A stretch of 64,000 bases of DNA from Sulfitobacter sp. 20_GPM-1509m (GCF_000620505.1 NZ_JIBC01000007.1:124001-188000); one strand, 5' to 3'; shown: positions 18,364-28,795, counted from the first letter of the stretch. Numbers and translations: made by a program. Notes: a model not told the origin generated them from the letters alone.

Positions 18364-19904
18364 TTTGCACCTCTTCCGTTGAATGTTGTGGCCTTGGACG
18401 CGCGGATCTGTGCGGTCACATCCTCGACCCACAGGCGCAGCGGTGTCGTGTCATCGGAGGCCGCCGGGTCATCCGCGCGGGCCGAGACATAGACACGTTG
18501 CAACACGGTGGTGTCGGCAGGCACAGTGACGGACAGCGTGTCGCGGCCCTCAAGCCCGATCTGCAGCATGTCTTCGCTGGTCAGACTCAGCCGGAACGTG
18601 CGCGCTTCACCTGCCTTGTTGCGCAGACGCACGTCATAGATGTTGCGGACGGTGCCATCGGACAGCACGACAAAGGTCGGGTTGCGCACCGGGCTGACGG
18701 TCAGTTCGATGTCGGACCGGATGAACAGCGCATAGAGCAGCCCGACGCCCACCAGCGTCCACAAAGCGGTGTACAGGATGGTGCGCGGGCGCAGCACGTG
18801 TTTCCAAAGCGGTTTGGGTGCGGCACCGGCACGCTCGGCTGGCTCGTCAGACAGCGCCAGATAGTCGATCAGCCCACGCGGTTTGCCGATGCGCGCCATG
18901 ACATCGTCACAGGCGTCGATGCACAACGCACAGGTGATGCATTCCATCTGCTGGCCGTTGCGAATGTCGATGCCCATGGGGCAGACGTTGACGCAGGCCA
19001 TGCAATCGATGCAGTCGCCTTGTGCGTTTTCAGCCACCGGTTTCGCCGTGGTCGCAGGCAGATTGGGATAGGGCGTGCCCGCATAGCGCGCCACACCGGC
19101 CCCTGCGGCCTGGGCCTCGGCCACGGCCTTTTGCGCCTCGGCGGCCTTGCGGTTCTTGACGTTATGCTTGCCGCGCGGCTCGCCGCGCCAGTCGCGATAG
19201 GCGACGGTGATCGTGTCGGGGTCCATCATCGCGGCCTGAATGCGCGGCCAGGGACACATGTAGATGCACACCTGTTCGCGCAGAAAGCCGCCAAAGACAA
19301 AGGTCGTCGCGGTCAGGATCGCGATGGTGATATAGGCCGCCGGATGCGCATCAAAGTTTAGAAGATCGCGCAGCAATGTGGGCGCGTCGGTGAAATAGAA
19401 CACCCAAGCGCCGCCCGTCGCGACCGAGATCATCAGCCAGACTGCCCATTTGGTCAGCCGCAGCCGTGCCTTGTGAACGCTCCAATTGGCCTTGTGCAGC
19501 CGCAGGCGGGCGTTGCGGTCGCCTTCGATCCAGCGTTCGACCAGCAGGAACAGATCGGTCCAGACGGTCTGGGGGCAGGTATAGCCGCACCAGACACGGC
19601 CCAGCGCCGAGGTGAACAGGAACAGCCCCAGGCCTGCCATGATCAGCAATCCGGCGACGAAATAGAATTCGTGCGGCCAGATCTCGATCCACAGAAAGTA
19701 AAAGCGGCGGTTGGCCAGATCGATCAGCACCGCCTGATCGGGCAGGCTGGCACCCCGGTCCCAGCGCAGCCAGGGTGTCAGGTAGTAGATGCCAAGGGTC
19801 ACGGCCATGATCCACCATTTGAAACGGCGGAAAAAGCCATTGACCCGGCGCGGAAAAATCGGCGTGCGGGCGGCGTAAAGCGGTTGGTCGGCTTGGGATG
19901 TCAT
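18360..19904 (-). CDS. ccoG: cbb3 oxidase accessory iron-sulfur protein CcoG (RdxA/FixG)
   Basis: 514 residues from the ATG at 19904. Several membrane helices, a polyferredoxin segment with two 4Fe-4S motifs (CIDCMACVNVCP and CITCALCIDACD), another cysteine pair in VWCGYTCPQTVW, and a C-terminal periplasmic immunoglobulin-like FixG domain. CcoG is reported to act as a cupric reductase in cbb3 biogenesis. First gene of ccoGHIS. An FNR box lies 54 bp upstream, so this second unit is expected to respond to low oxygen on its own, in addition to any readthrough from ccoP. Confidence 0.94.
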   Translation of the reverse strand: MTSQADQPLYAARTPIFPRRVNGFFRRFKWWIMAVTLGIYYLTPWLRWDRGASLPDQAVLIDLANRRFYFLWIEIWPHEFYFVAGLLIMAGLGLFLFTSALGRVWCGYTCPQTVWTDLFLLVERWIEGDRNARLRLHKANWSVHKARLRLTKWAVWLMISVATGGAWVFYFTDAPTLLRDLLNFDAHPAAYITIAILTATTFVFGGFLREQVCIYMCPWPRIQAAMMDPDTITVAYRDWRGEPRGKHNVKNRKAAEAQKAVAEAQAAGAGVARYAGTPYPNLPATTAKPVAENAQGDCIDCMACVNVCPMGIDIRNGQQMECITCALCIDACDDVMARIGKPRGLIDYLALSDEPAERAGAAPKPLWKHVLRPRTILYTALWTLVGVGLLYALFIRSDIELTVSPVRNPTFVVLSDGTVRNIYDVRLRNKAGEARTFRLSLTSEDMLQIGLEGRDTLSVTVPADTTVLQRVYVSARADDPAASDDTTPLRLWVEDVTAQIRASKATTFNGRGAK

Positions 19905-19957
19905 GTCATATGTTCCTGTTCGCAACGCCTGTTTAGGGCAGGGCGCGTGCCCGTTCC

Positions 19958-19971
19958 TTGATCTGCATCAA
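19958..19971 (-). promoter_or_regulatory. FNR box upstream of ccoG
   Basis: Perfect TTGAT-CTGC-ATCAA. Its centre at 19964.5 places a class II start site (-41.5 rule) at about 19923; the matching -10 hexamer reads TAAACA on the minus strand. This would give a leader of about 19 bases before ccoG. Confidence 0.85.
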
Positions 19972-20047
19972 GAGCTGCCCCGAAGCGGCACGAGTGCGAA
20001 CAGGTCCGCTTCGGGGGCGACCACCCCTGAGGGTGGTCAGTTCCGCC

Positions 20048-20911
20048 TTATTCACCTCCTCCCAGGCTGTGAACATAGGCGGAAACGGCACGGATATCGG
20101 CCTCTTTCAAACGCGGACCCCATGGGGGCATGACGCCAAAGCGGGCCTGTTCGACGGTGGTGTGCAAGGTGGCGCGGTCGCCGCCATAGAGCCAGATCGC
20201 ATCCGCCAGGTTGGGCGCGCCCATCTCGCGGTTGCCCAGACCCGCGTCACCGTGACACGAGGCGCAATTGTCGGCAAAGACGGTGGCGCCCTGTGCAGCC
20301 AATGCGGCGTCGAAATCGCTGCTGGACAGCGACACCACATGTTCGACCACGGCGTCGATTTCTGCAGGCTCCAGCATGTCGCCAAAGGCGGGCATGGCCG
20401 AATAGCGGGCATCGTCGTCCAACGTGTTGCGGATACCGTGGCGTACGGTGGTCATGATCGCGTCGATGTCACCGCCCCACAGCCAGTCGTCGTCCAGAAG
20501 GTTGGGATAGCCCTTGGCACCTGCGGCGCCCGATCCGTGACATTGCGAGCAGTTGGCACGGAACATCGCACCGCCGCGCGCGATGGCATAGCGGTTCAGG
20601 TCGGCATCCTGTGGCAGCGTCGGCATGTCGGCGGCCACAAGCTGCGTCACCAACTCGGCATTGGCGGCCTCGTGCGCGGTGATCTCGGCGGCCACATTGG
20701 CGCGGGTCGACCAGCCCATCACACCCTGCGTCGCGCCCGAAATCATCGGCCATGCGGGATAGGCAATTGTGTACCCAATCGCCCAGATTATGCACAGATA
20801 AAGTGTCCAAAGCCACCAGCGCGGCAGCGGGTTGTTCAGCTCTTCGATGCCATCCCAGCTGTGGCCGGTGGTTTCGACGCCGGTGACCTCGTCGGTCTTG
20901 CGCTTAGACAT
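20048..20911 (-). CDS. ccoP: cbb3 oxidase dihaem cytochrome c subunit III, CcoP
   Basis: 287 residues; start MSKRKTDEVTGVETTGHSWD, overlapping ccoQ by 8 bp. One N-terminal membrane helix (WLWTLYLCIIWAIGYTIAY) and two periplasmic c-haem domains with CSQCHGSG and CASCHGDAG. CcoP takes electrons from the cytochrome bc1/cytochrome c pool to CcoO. Full length. The 143-bp gap to ccoG contains an FNR box. Confidence 0.96.
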   Translation of the reverse strand: MSKRKTDEVTGVETTGHSWDGIEELNNPLPRWWLWTLYLCIIWAIGYTIAYPAWPMISGATQGVMGWSTRANVAAEITAHEAANAELVTQLVAADMPTLPQDADLNRYAIARGGAMFRANCSQCHGSGAAGAKGYPNLLDDDWLWGGDIDAIMTTVRHGIRNTLDDDARYSAMPAFGDMLEPAEIDAVVEHVVSLSSSDFDAALAAQGATVFADNCASCHGDAGLGNREMGAPNLADAIWLYGGDRATLHTTVEQARFGVMPPWGPRLKEADIRAVSAYVHSLGGGE

Positions 20912-21104
20912 CGGACGCTCCTTTCCGTGTGGTTTGGGCCGCGCCCATTGTGCTGTCTTCGCGCAGCGGGATCTGTGCAATTGCGTCGTAGGTTTTGGTT
21001 GAGCCGGGGCGGAAGGCCCACAGGATCACCGAAACGAAAAATCCGAACATCGCCAAAAGCACCCAGCTGTCAGCGAGCTGGCGTAAAAGGGAATAGGTTT
21101 CCAT
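20904..21104 (-). CDS. ccoQ: cbb3 oxidase subunit IV, CcoQ
   Basis: 66 residues; one membrane helix (DSWVLLAMFGFFVSVILWAF) followed by RPGSTKTYDAIAQIPL, the usual CcoQ/FixQ form. I chose the ATG at 21104 because a strong AGGAGG lies six bases before it. CcoQ stabilises the CcoP-core interaction. It sits in the standard ccoNOQP order. Confidence 0.93.
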   Translation of the reverse strand: METYSLLRQLADSWVLLAMFGFFVSVILWAFRPGSTKTYDAIAQIPLREDSTMGAAQTTRKGASDV

Positions 21105-21113
21105 CAAAGCCTC

Positions 21114-21899
21114 CTATCGGCTGTCGGCTGGGGTGAAGGTGGAAAAGTCGACCATTGTGCCAAGCACCTGCAAATAGGCGATCAGCGCGTCCATCTCGGT
21201 CAGCTCGGGCTGGCCGTCAAAGTTCGACACGGCTGCCCCCGGATAGCGTTCCAGCAGCCCGTCATAATCCGAGTCAGGATCGGCCTGGGCCCGGAAATCG
21301 GAGGCGGCTGCGGCGATCATGTCGTCGTCATAGGGCACGCCCACGAAACGGTGCGTGTTCAGCAGCGCCTCGATATGCATCGGCTCGATTTTGGTGTCGG
21401 AAAGGAACGCATAGGACGGCATGATCGATTCCGGCACGACCGATTGCGGGTCGGTCAGGTGGTCAACGTGCCACGCGTCGGAATACCGTCCGCCCACGCG
21501 CGCCACGTCGGGGCCGGTGCGTTTCGACCCCCATTGGAACGGGTGGTCGTACTTCGATTCCGCTGCCAGCGAATAGTGGCCATAGCGTTCGACCTCGTCG
21601 CGCATCGGGCGGATCATCTGGCTGTGGCACAGGTAGCAGCCTTCGCGCACATAGATGTCGCGCCCCGTCAGTTCCAGCGGCGAATAGGGGCGCACGCCTT
21701 CGACGTCCTCGATGGTGTTTTCCAGCCAGAACAGCGGTGCGATTTCCACGATCCCGCCGATGGTCACCACCAGCAGCGAAAAGACCAGCAACAGCGTCGG
21801 GCTTTTCTCCAGGATGGCGTGACGGTTGAGAAGACTGGTCTTTTTCGGTGCGTCGTTCGGCACGGGGGCGTTGCCCATTGTCTTATCCTTATCAGTCAT
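21114..21899 (-). CDS. ccoO: cbb3 oxidase monohaem cytochrome c subunit II, CcoO
   Basis: 261 residues from the ATG at 21899 ([20 protein letters not shown]), with AGGAAAGG upstream. An N-terminal membrane helix ([22 protein letters not shown], a few residues longer than a single span) is followed by the c-haem motif CYLCHSQ and the probable axial methionine region PSYAFLS. The product carries electrons from CcoP to the CcoN active site. 13 bp after ccoN. Confidence 0.96.
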   Translation of the reverse strand: MTDKDKTMGNAPVPNDAPKKTSLLNRHAILEKSPTLLLVFSLLVVTIGGIVEIAPLFWLENTIEDVEGVRPYSPLELTGRDIYVREGCYLCHSQMIRPMRDEVERYGHYSLAAESKYDHPFQWGSKRTGPDVARVGGRYSDAWHVDHLTDPQSVVPESIMPSYAFLSDTKIEPMHIEALLNTHRFVGVPYDDDMIAAAASDFRAQADPDSDYDGLLERYPGAAVSNFDGQPELTEMDALIAYLQVLGTMVDFSTFTPADSR

Positions 21900-21912
21900 T
21901 TGCGTGCCTTTC

Positions 21913-23508
<1,596 letters not shown>

Positions 23509-23597
23509 GTGGCACCTTCTTGTACGCAGCGGCCCGTCAGGGCGGGTCTGCGGTTCTGTTCGCAGTGTCTCAGTAGGCCGGTTGGCGGGGGCGCTCT

Positions 23598-23611
23598 TTG
23601 ATCTGAGTCAA
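23598..23611 (-). promoter_or_regulatory. FNR box upstream of ccoN
   Basis: TTGAT-CTGA-GTCAA, one mismatch from the consensus. Centred at 23604.5; a class II start would fall near 23563 and the minus-strand hexamer at the -10 position reads TACTGA. This gives a leader of about 55 bases for ccoN. Confidence 0.8.
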
Positions 23612-23631
23612 CTTTTCGTGTGGTTTCTTCC

Positions 23632-24039
23632 CTAGCGGACCACGTGGATGGCGCAGCCTGCGTGTCCGACCACATGGTGTGCGACTGAACCGAGGAAAAA
23701 GTCGCTCATGACCGGCTTGTGTGAAGCGATGACGATGCAATCGCAGTCGTTTTCCTCGGCCCAGCGGCAAATGCGCGGACCGGCCTTGCCCTCGGCGATC
23801 GCGGCGCGGCTGCCGGGCAGGGTGGCGACCATGGCGTCCAGTGCGGTTTGCACCGTGTCACGGGCGGTGGTGATGAAATCGGGTGGGAAGTATTCCGAGA
23901 CGTAGACGGGCACGGTTTCGATCACATGCAGCAGGGTGATCTGTGCACCGGCGTCAGCCAGCGCCTGGGCGGCTTTGAAAGCGGACTGCGTGTCACGGCT
24001 GTCACCCAGCATGACGGGGATCAGGATGTTGTTGTACAT
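23632..24039 (-). CDS. Universal stress protein (UspA family)
   Basis: 135 residues; start MYNNILIPVMLGDSRDTQSA with AAGGAG ten bases upstream. Single Usp domain: N-terminal strand, ALADAGAQITLLHVIE, and the C-terminal region IVIASHKPVMSDFFLGSVAH leading to VVGHAGCAIHVVR. The usual ATP-binding pattern GxxGxxx9GS(S/T) is modified (SHKPVMSDFFLGSVAHHV), so nucleotide binding is uncertain. An FNR box 58 bp upstream and its place between ccoN and fnrL suggest low-oxygen induction. Role in survival under energy limitation is inferred. Confidence 0.9.
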   Translation of the reverse strand: MYNNILIPVMLGDSRDTQSAFKAAQALADAGAQITLLHVIETVPVYVSEYFPPDFITTARDTVQTALDAMVATLPGSRAAIAEGKAGPRICRWAEENDCDCIVIASHKPVMSDFFLGSVAHHVVGHAGCAIHVVR

Positions 24040-24096
24040 GGCGCTATACTCCTTGGGTTTTCCCAAGCAGTGAATGACACCCTAGCGCGCGGCGCT

Positions 24097-24110
24097 TTGA
24101 TCCAGATCAG
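24097..24110 (-). promoter_or_regulatory. FNR box upstream of the universal stress protein gene
   Basis: TTGAT-CCAG-ATCAG, one mismatch at the last base. Centred at 24103.5; the -41.5 rule puts the start near 24062 with a -10 of TTCACT and a leader of about 22 bases. It lies directly after the fnrL stop. Confidence 0.7.
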
Positions 24111-24113
24111 GTT

Positions 24114-24848
24114 TCAGCAAAGAACGCCGCCGTCGGAATCGTCGCCCGAGGCGGCGTGGAGCGCGGCCATGTCGATGACCTCGAATCGCCGCCGGTCAAC
24201 AAATCGCAGCACGCCGTCCCGCTTCAACGCGTTCAATTGGCGGCTTACGGTTTCCAGCGTCAGGCCAAGATAGTTCGAAATCTCGTCCCGCGTCAGGGGC
24301 AACACCAGCGGCTCATGATCCAGACCCAGCCCGTCAACATGCTGGCGGCGCACCATCATCTCGACAAAGGTTGCGATCTTTTCGCGGGCGGTCTTGCGAC
24401 CCAGCAACAGCATCCAGTCGCGCGCCGCGTCCAGTTCGTCCATCGCAATCTCCAGCAGCCGCTGCGCCACATGGGGCACCGTGGCCAGCAGTCTTTCGAA
24501 GGGGACACGCTGGAAGCAGCACAGGGTCACTTCGGTCGCTGCGACGACATCGAATTCGATGGTCTTGCGATTGGGACGCCCGATGAAATCGGAAGGCATC
24601 AACAGGCCGACCATCTGGATCCGCCCGTCTTCCATGGTCTTGCTGAGTGTCGCCACACCTCTGACCACTGAGGCGACATAAGTCAGGTCGTCACCACGCC
24701 ACAGGATCGGATCGCCGGCCGCGAAGGTCTTGTACGACTTGATCTGTTCCAATTGCTCGATCTCATCCGCATCGCAACGCGAGCAGACAGCGCGGTGCCG
24801 GATCGGGCATTCGCTGCATTTCGGACGGGAAAGAAGGTCAACGCTCAT
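24114..24848 (-). CDS. fnrL: Oxygen-sensing transcriptional regulator FnrL
   Basis: 244 residues. The start at 24848 (MSVDLLSRPKCSECPIRHRA) is chosen over an upstream ATG that would lie inside the FNR box. Cysteines 11, 14, 22 and 25 plus a central cysteine in TEVTLCCFQRVPF are the candidate ligands of the 4Fe-4S oxygen sensor. A CRP-like effector domain follows, then a helix-turn-helix TRDEISNYLGLTLETVSRQL with the E-x-x-S-R contacts for TTGAT half-sites. It activates cbb3 oxidase and haem genes under low oxygen. Its own coding start lies 10 bp from a perfect FNR box. Confidence 0.94.
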   Translation of the reverse strand: MSVDLLSRPKCSECPIRHRAVCSRCDADEIEQLEQIKSYKTFAAGDPILWRGDDLTYVASVVRGVATLSKTMEDGRIQMVGLLMPSDFIGRPNRKTIEFDVVAATEVTLCCFQRVPFERLLATVPHVAQRLLEIAMDELDAARDWMLLLGRKTAREKIATFVEMMVRRQHVDGLGLDHEPLVLPLTRDEISNYLGLTLETVSRQLNALKRDGVLRFVDRRRFEVIDMAALHAASGDDSDGGVLC

Positions 24849-24858
24849 AATCGGGCTT

Positions 24859-24872
24859 TTGATCTGTATCAA
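24859..24872. promoter_or_regulatory. FNR box between fnrL and hemN
   Basis: Perfect TTGAT-CTGT-ATCAA in the 58-bp divergent spacer. Its centre (24865.5) is exactly 41.5 bases before the A of the hemN ATG, and TTAAGT occupies the -10 position at 24895-24900. For fnrL the box is only 10 bp from the start codon, a position suited to repression. Confidence 0.85.
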
Positions 24873-24906
24873 AGTCAGCGCGCACGGCGCACGTTTAAGT
24901 AGCGGT

Positions 24907-26262
24907 ATGACACAGATAGATCAACTCCGCCGCCATGGACTTTTCGACGCAAAGGTCCCGCGTTACACCAGTTATCCGCCCGCGAACCATTTTGCCGCAG
25001 ATGCGGGTGGCTTGCACCAGCGCGACTGGATCAGGGCCGTGCCCGAAGGCAGCGAGGTTTCGCTGTATATCCACATTCCGTTCTGCAAGCGATTGTGCTG
25101 GTTCTGCGCGTGCCGGACGCAGGGCACCAAGACGCTGCGACCGGTTGATATCTATGTAAACGTCCTGTTGCAGGAAATGGCCCGGGTGGCGCTGCTGTTG
25201 CCCCAAAACGTGCGCATCGCGCGGCTGCATCTGGGGGGTGGGACGCCGACGATTCTCAGCCCGATGACGATGACGCGGCTTCTGGCGGGGGTGTTCAACA
25301 GCTTTGATCGCGCCGAAGGGTTTGAATTCTCCGTCGAAATCGACCCCACCGAAGCAGCCCCCGAGCTGCTGCAGACGCTGGCCGACCACGGCATGAACCG
25401 CGCCAGTATCGGCGTGCAGGACTTTGACCCCAAGGTGCAGGACGCCATCGGGCGGGCACAGACCTATGCCCAGACCTTTGACTGCATCCAGATCCTGCGC
25501 GCGGCCAAGGTCCACAGCCTGAACATGGACCTGCTCTACGGGCTGCCGCATCAGACCGCGGCCAGTCTGGTGGATACGCTGGAACAGGTTCTGGCGCTGC
25601 AACCGGACCGGCTGGCGCTTTATGGCTATGCCCACGTGCCGTGGATGTCGAAACGGCAGGTGATGATCGACGGCACCGCGCTGCCGTCAGCAGAGACGCG
25701 TTTTGCGCTGACTGAACTGGCGCAGAAGATGTTGGGTCTGGACGGGTTCACGCCCATCGGCATCGACCACTTTGCCCGCCCCGGCGACAGTCTGGCGCTG
25801 GCCGCCAGAAACGGCGGGCTGCGGCGCAATTTTCAAGGCTACACCGACGATCGCGCCGAGGTGCTGATCGGTCTGGGCGCTTCGGCGATTTCGCAGTTCC
25901 CACAAGGCTATGTCCAGAATCAGTCTGCGACGGCGGCTTATTCCGCGGCCATCGAAAACGGGCATCTTGCAGGCGCACGGGGTCATGTCCTCAGCGACGC
26001 GGATCGATTGACCGCGCGTATGATTGAACAGCTGATGTGCCGGTTTGCCATCGATACAGAAGCGTTGTCCGCAGAGTTCCCCGACCAGAGCGCAACCGTG
26101 ACCCAGGCGGTCGCGGCGCTGGTCACGGCCTTTCCCGATGCGTGCAACAGCGACGGCACCGGCGTGCAGATCGCTGACGGCTTTGCCCCGTTGGTACGGG
26201 TCATGGCCGGTCATCTGGACCGCTACAGGACTGGGCAGATGGCGCACAGCTCGGCAATTTGA
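24907..26262 (+). CDS. hemN: Oxygen-independent coproporphyrinogen III oxidase
   Basis: 451 residues from the ATG at 24907 (MTQIDQLRRHGLFDAKVPRY), which continues TSYPPANHF, the typical HemN start. The radical SAM cluster motif is CKRLCWFCAC (CxxxCxxC plus the extra C). GGGTPTIL follows, and SIGVQDFDPKVQ lies further on. It decarboxylates coproporphyrinogen III without oxygen, supplying haem when cbb3 oxidase is made. The longer in-frame extension runs through fnrL and is rejected. No Shine-Dalgarno is seen before the ATG; see the leaderless-mRNA finding. Confidence 0.95.
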   Translation: MTQIDQLRRHGLFDAKVPRYTSYPPANHFAADAGGLHQRDWIRAVPEGSEVSLYIHIPFCKRLCWFCACRTQGTKTLRPVDIYVNVLLQEMARVALLLPQNVRIARLHLGGGTPTILSPMTMTRLLAGVFNSFDRAEGFEFSVEIDPTEAAPELLQTLADHGMNRASIGVQDFDPKVQDAIGRAQTYAQTFDCIQILRAAKVHSLNMDLLYGLPHQTAASLVDTLEQVLALQPDRLALYGYAHVPWMSKRQVMIDGTALPSAETRFALTELAQKMLGLDGFTPIGIDHFARPGDSLALAARNGGLRRNFQGYTDDRAEVLIGLGASAISQFPQGYVQNQSATAAYSAAIENGHLAGARGHVLSDADRLTARMIEQLMCRFAIDTEALSAEFPDQSATVTQAVAALVTAFPDACNSDGTGVQIADGFAPLVRVMAGHLDRYRTGQMAHSSAI

Positions 26263-26310
26263 GGGATCATGGCCACATGGCGCTCATCGAAGTGCGCTTT
26301 GAGCCGGGGA

Positions 26311-26349
26311 AATAAAAAAGCCCTCTAAGGTGTTGACCTTAAAGGGCTT
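26311..26349 (-). terminator. Terminator following tRNA-Asn (possibly bidirectional)
   Basis: Stem AAGCCCT-x-TAAGGT / ACCTTA-x-AGGGCTT with a GTTG loop and one internal mismatch. On the minus strand the stem is followed by TTTTTTATT. It lies a few bases beyond the tRNA 3-prime end and could also stop hemN transcripts from the other side. Confidence 0.85.
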
Positions 26350-26353
26350 ATTA

Positions 26354-26428
26354 TGGCTCCGACGGTAGGGATCGAACCTACGACCAATTGATTAACAGTC
26401 AACTGCTCTACCGCTGAGCTACGTCGGA
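26354..26428 (-). tRNA. tRNA-Asn (anticodon GTT)
   Basis: 75 bases including an encoded CCA. Acceptor stem TCCGACG/CGTCGGA, discriminator G, D-arm AGCTCAGCGGTAGAGC, anticodon loop CTGTTAA and T-arm GTAGGTTCGATCCCTAC all pair. The anticodon GTT reads Asn codons. Confidence 0.95.
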
Positions 26429-26509
26429 ACGGTTCGCGCCGTATAGCAACAGTGATTTCAGCCGTCCAGAGGGTTTTGGCGAAAAAATCAACTTTTCCAA
26501 CGGGGCGGA

Positions 26510-27421
26510 TCAAAGCGCCTTGAAGGTGGCTGTTGCGGTCAGCTTTCCGACGGGTGCGGCGCGGCCCTTGCCGGTCAGATCAACCAGGTGGGCCAGCACG
26601 TTGCGGGTGGCGGCACCTTGCAGGGCTGGCGGGGTTTCGGTGTAGATCGCGGCGGCCAGCTGTGCGGCGGTGGCGGGGCCTTGGGACAGGTGGTGCAGAA
26701 TCGACGCTTCGCGCCCCATCCGGTGATCGACCAGCCAGTCCAGCCGCACGGCGGGCTCTGTCACGGGTGCGCCATGGCCGGGGTAGAACACCCGCCAGTC
26801 GCGGGCTTGCAGGCGCGCACAGGAGGCCATGAAATCGGTCAGGTCGCCGTCAGGGGGGGACACCAGCGACGTGGCCCAGCCCATGACGTGGTCCGCGGTC
26901 AGGCAGGCATCGCCCCAGGCCAGACACAGGTGGTTGCCGATATGGCCGGGCGTGTGGATCGCCTTGAGCGTCCAGCCGTCGCCGTCGATCCGGGTGCCGT
27001 CCGTGACCTCGATGTCGCATACGAATTCGGTGTCGATGCCTTCGCCGCCGCCGACCGATTCCCCGTCCGCCAGTTGCTGCATCACGGCACTGCGCCCCGC
27101 GTGGGGGCCGCCAAAGGCCAGTACGGGCGCGCCGGTGCGCTCTGCCAGCGGGCGGGCCAGCGGCGAGTGGTCCAGATGGGTGTGGGTGACGATGATGTGG
27201 GTGATGCGTTGGTCGGGGCCGACCGCCGACAGAATCGCCTCAAGATGCGCCTGATCCTCTGGGCCGGGGTCGATCACGGCCAGCCCACCGGTGCCCAGAA
27301 GATAGGTGTTGGTGCCGCGATAGGTCATGGGCGAGGGGTTTGGTGCCACGATCCGGCGCAGCCCGGGTTCCAGCGTATCGGCCACGCCAATGGCTGGATT
27401 GAAATCATCGGGTGGCATCAT
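26510..27421 (-). CDS. MBL-fold metallohydrolase (LACTB2-like)
   Basis: 303 residues from the ATG at 27421, which has GAGAAGG upstream. Metallo-beta-lactamase fold: VTHTHLDHS provides the HxHxDH metal site, HTPGHIGNHLCL the next histidine, and a later histidine lies in FYPGHGAPV. A small C-terminal winged-helix-like region (about residue 225 onwards: HRMGREASILHHLSQG) resembles LACTB2 and related nucleases/thioesterases. The substrate cannot be inferred. It is divergent from the sensor kinase, 45 bp apart. Confidence 0.82.
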   Translation of the reverse strand: MMPPDDFNPAIGVADTLEPGLRRIVAPNPSPMTYRGTNTYLLGTGGLAVIDPGPEDQAHLEAILSAVGPDQRITHIIVTHTHLDHSPLARPLAERTGAPVLAFGGPHAGRSAVMQQLADGESVGGGEGIDTEFVCDIEVTDGTRIDGDGWTLKAIHTPGHIGNHLCLAWGDACLTADHVMGWATSLVSPPDGDLTDFMASCARLQARDWRVFYPGHGAPVTEPAVRLDWLVDHRMGREASILHHLSQGPATAAQLAAAIYTETPPALQGAATRNVLAHLVDLTGKGRAAPVGKLTATATFKAL

Positions 27422-27466
27422 GGCTGGGGCCTTCTCTCTGCTGGTATTCACCGCTAGGGTTTAGAC

Positions 27467-28780
27467 ATGTCCTTTGAGTGGCTCAAACAATATATGCCCC
27501 GCAGCCTATATGGCCGTGCCGCGCTGATCCTGCTGTTGCCGGTGGTCTTCGTGCAGATCGTGGTTTCGGTCCTGTTTACACAGCGCCATTTCGAAGGGGT
27601 GACCGCCCAGATGACCACGGCGGCAGGGCGCGAAATCGCGCTGGTGCTGGACGCCGTTGAGGCTGCGCCCGAGCGTGCCTTGATCGGGCCGACCGTGCAG
27701 GAGATTGCGCCCCAGCTTGAGATTTACGTGACCCCGGTTGACGAGGTGCCTGCAAAGGACAGATGGAACTGGCTGGACCTGTCAGGCGGGTTCGTCGTGG
27801 CACAGATGCACAAAAATGTGCCGCGTGCGATGGCGATTGATCTGACAGATGGCAAGCGCGTGCATGTCTATGTCGACACGGGCAAGGGGCCGGTGCGGGT
27901 GGATCTGGACCGGCGCAGGCTGTCGGCAGCCAATCCACACCAGTTGTTTGTGAACATGATCTTTTTCAGCGTGCTGATCAGCATCATCGCGCTGATCTAC
28001 CTGCGCAACCAGTTGCGGCCCATCAAACGTCTGGCCCGCGCCTCCGAGGCCTTTGGCCGTGGCCGCCACGTGCCCTACACACCTGCCGGAGCGACCGAGG
28101 TGCGTGCGGCGGGGGCGGCCTTTGTCGATATGCGCAACCGGATCGAGCGACAGATCGAAACGCGCACGTTGATGCTTTCGGGGGTCAGCCATGACCTGCG
28201 CACGCCGCTCACTCGGATGCGATTGTCGCTGTCGATGCTGGATGATGACGACCGCGAGGCACTGGAACATGACGTGGACCAGATGCAAAGCATGATCGAC
28301 GAATTCCTGAACTTTGCCAAAGGCGCCCAAGAGGGGGAACCGGAACGTGTCGACCCGCTGGCCTTGATGCGCGACATCGTAACAGACCAGCAGCGGGCGG
28401 GGCGGCCTGTCACCCTGATCGAGGCCACGGGGTCGGGCACCATCAACCTGCGTCCGGTTGCCATGCGCCGCGCCATCGAAAACCTGATCAACAATGCGGT
28501 GCGCTATGGTGCGAGGGCCGAGGTGAGCGTCGTCTTGACCGAGAAGTCCCTGCGCTTTCGGGTCGAGGATGACGGGCCCGGCATCCCGGAGGACCGGCGC
28601 GCCGACGCGCAGCGCCCGTTTACGCGGTTGGACCCCGCACGCAATCAGGACAAGGGTGGGGGTGTCGGACTGGGCCTTGCCATCGCCACCGACATCGCGC
28701 GGGCCCATGGGGGCGTGCTGCGTCTGGGGTACAGTGACAGGCTGGGCGGATTGCAGGCGGACATCGTGATCGCGCGTTAG
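27467..28780 (+). CDS. EnvZ-type sensor histidine kinase
   Basis: 437 residues. First membrane helix near residues 17-36 (ALILLLPVVFVQIVVSVLF), a periplasmic loop to about 160, a second helix (IFFSVLISIIALIYL), HAMP domain, phospho-acceptor GVSHDLRTPLTRMR with His242, and HATPase motifs NLINNAVRYG, DDGPGIP and GGGVGLGLAIA. The arrangement matches EnvZ/RisS-like kinases that partner OmpR-type regulators. No response regulator is adjacent, so the partner must be elsewhere. The downstream VOC gene is 15 bp away and may be cotranscribed. Confidence 0.88.
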   Translation: MSFEWLKQYMPRSLYGRAALILLLPVVFVQIVVSVLFTQRHFEGVTAQMTTAAGREIALVLDAVEAAPERALIGPTVQEIAPQLEIYVTPVDEVPAKDRWNWLDLSGGFVVAQMHKNVPRAMAIDLTDGKRVHVYVDTGKGPVRVDLDRRRLSAANPHQLFVNMIFFSVLISIIALIYLRNQLRPIKRLARASEAFGRGRHVPYTPAGATEVRAAGAAFVDMRNRIERQIETRTLMLSGVSHDLRTPLTRMRLSLSMLDDDDREALEHDVDQMQSMIDEFLNFAKGAQEGEPERVDPLALMRDIVTDQQRAGRPVTLIEATGSGTINLRPVAMRRAIENLINNAVRYGARAEVSVVLTEKSLRFRVEDDGPGIPEDRRADAQRPFTRLDPARNQDKGGGVGLGLAIATDIARAHGGVLRLGYSDRLGGLQADIVIAR

Positions 28781-28795
28781 AAAGCAGGAGGACCC

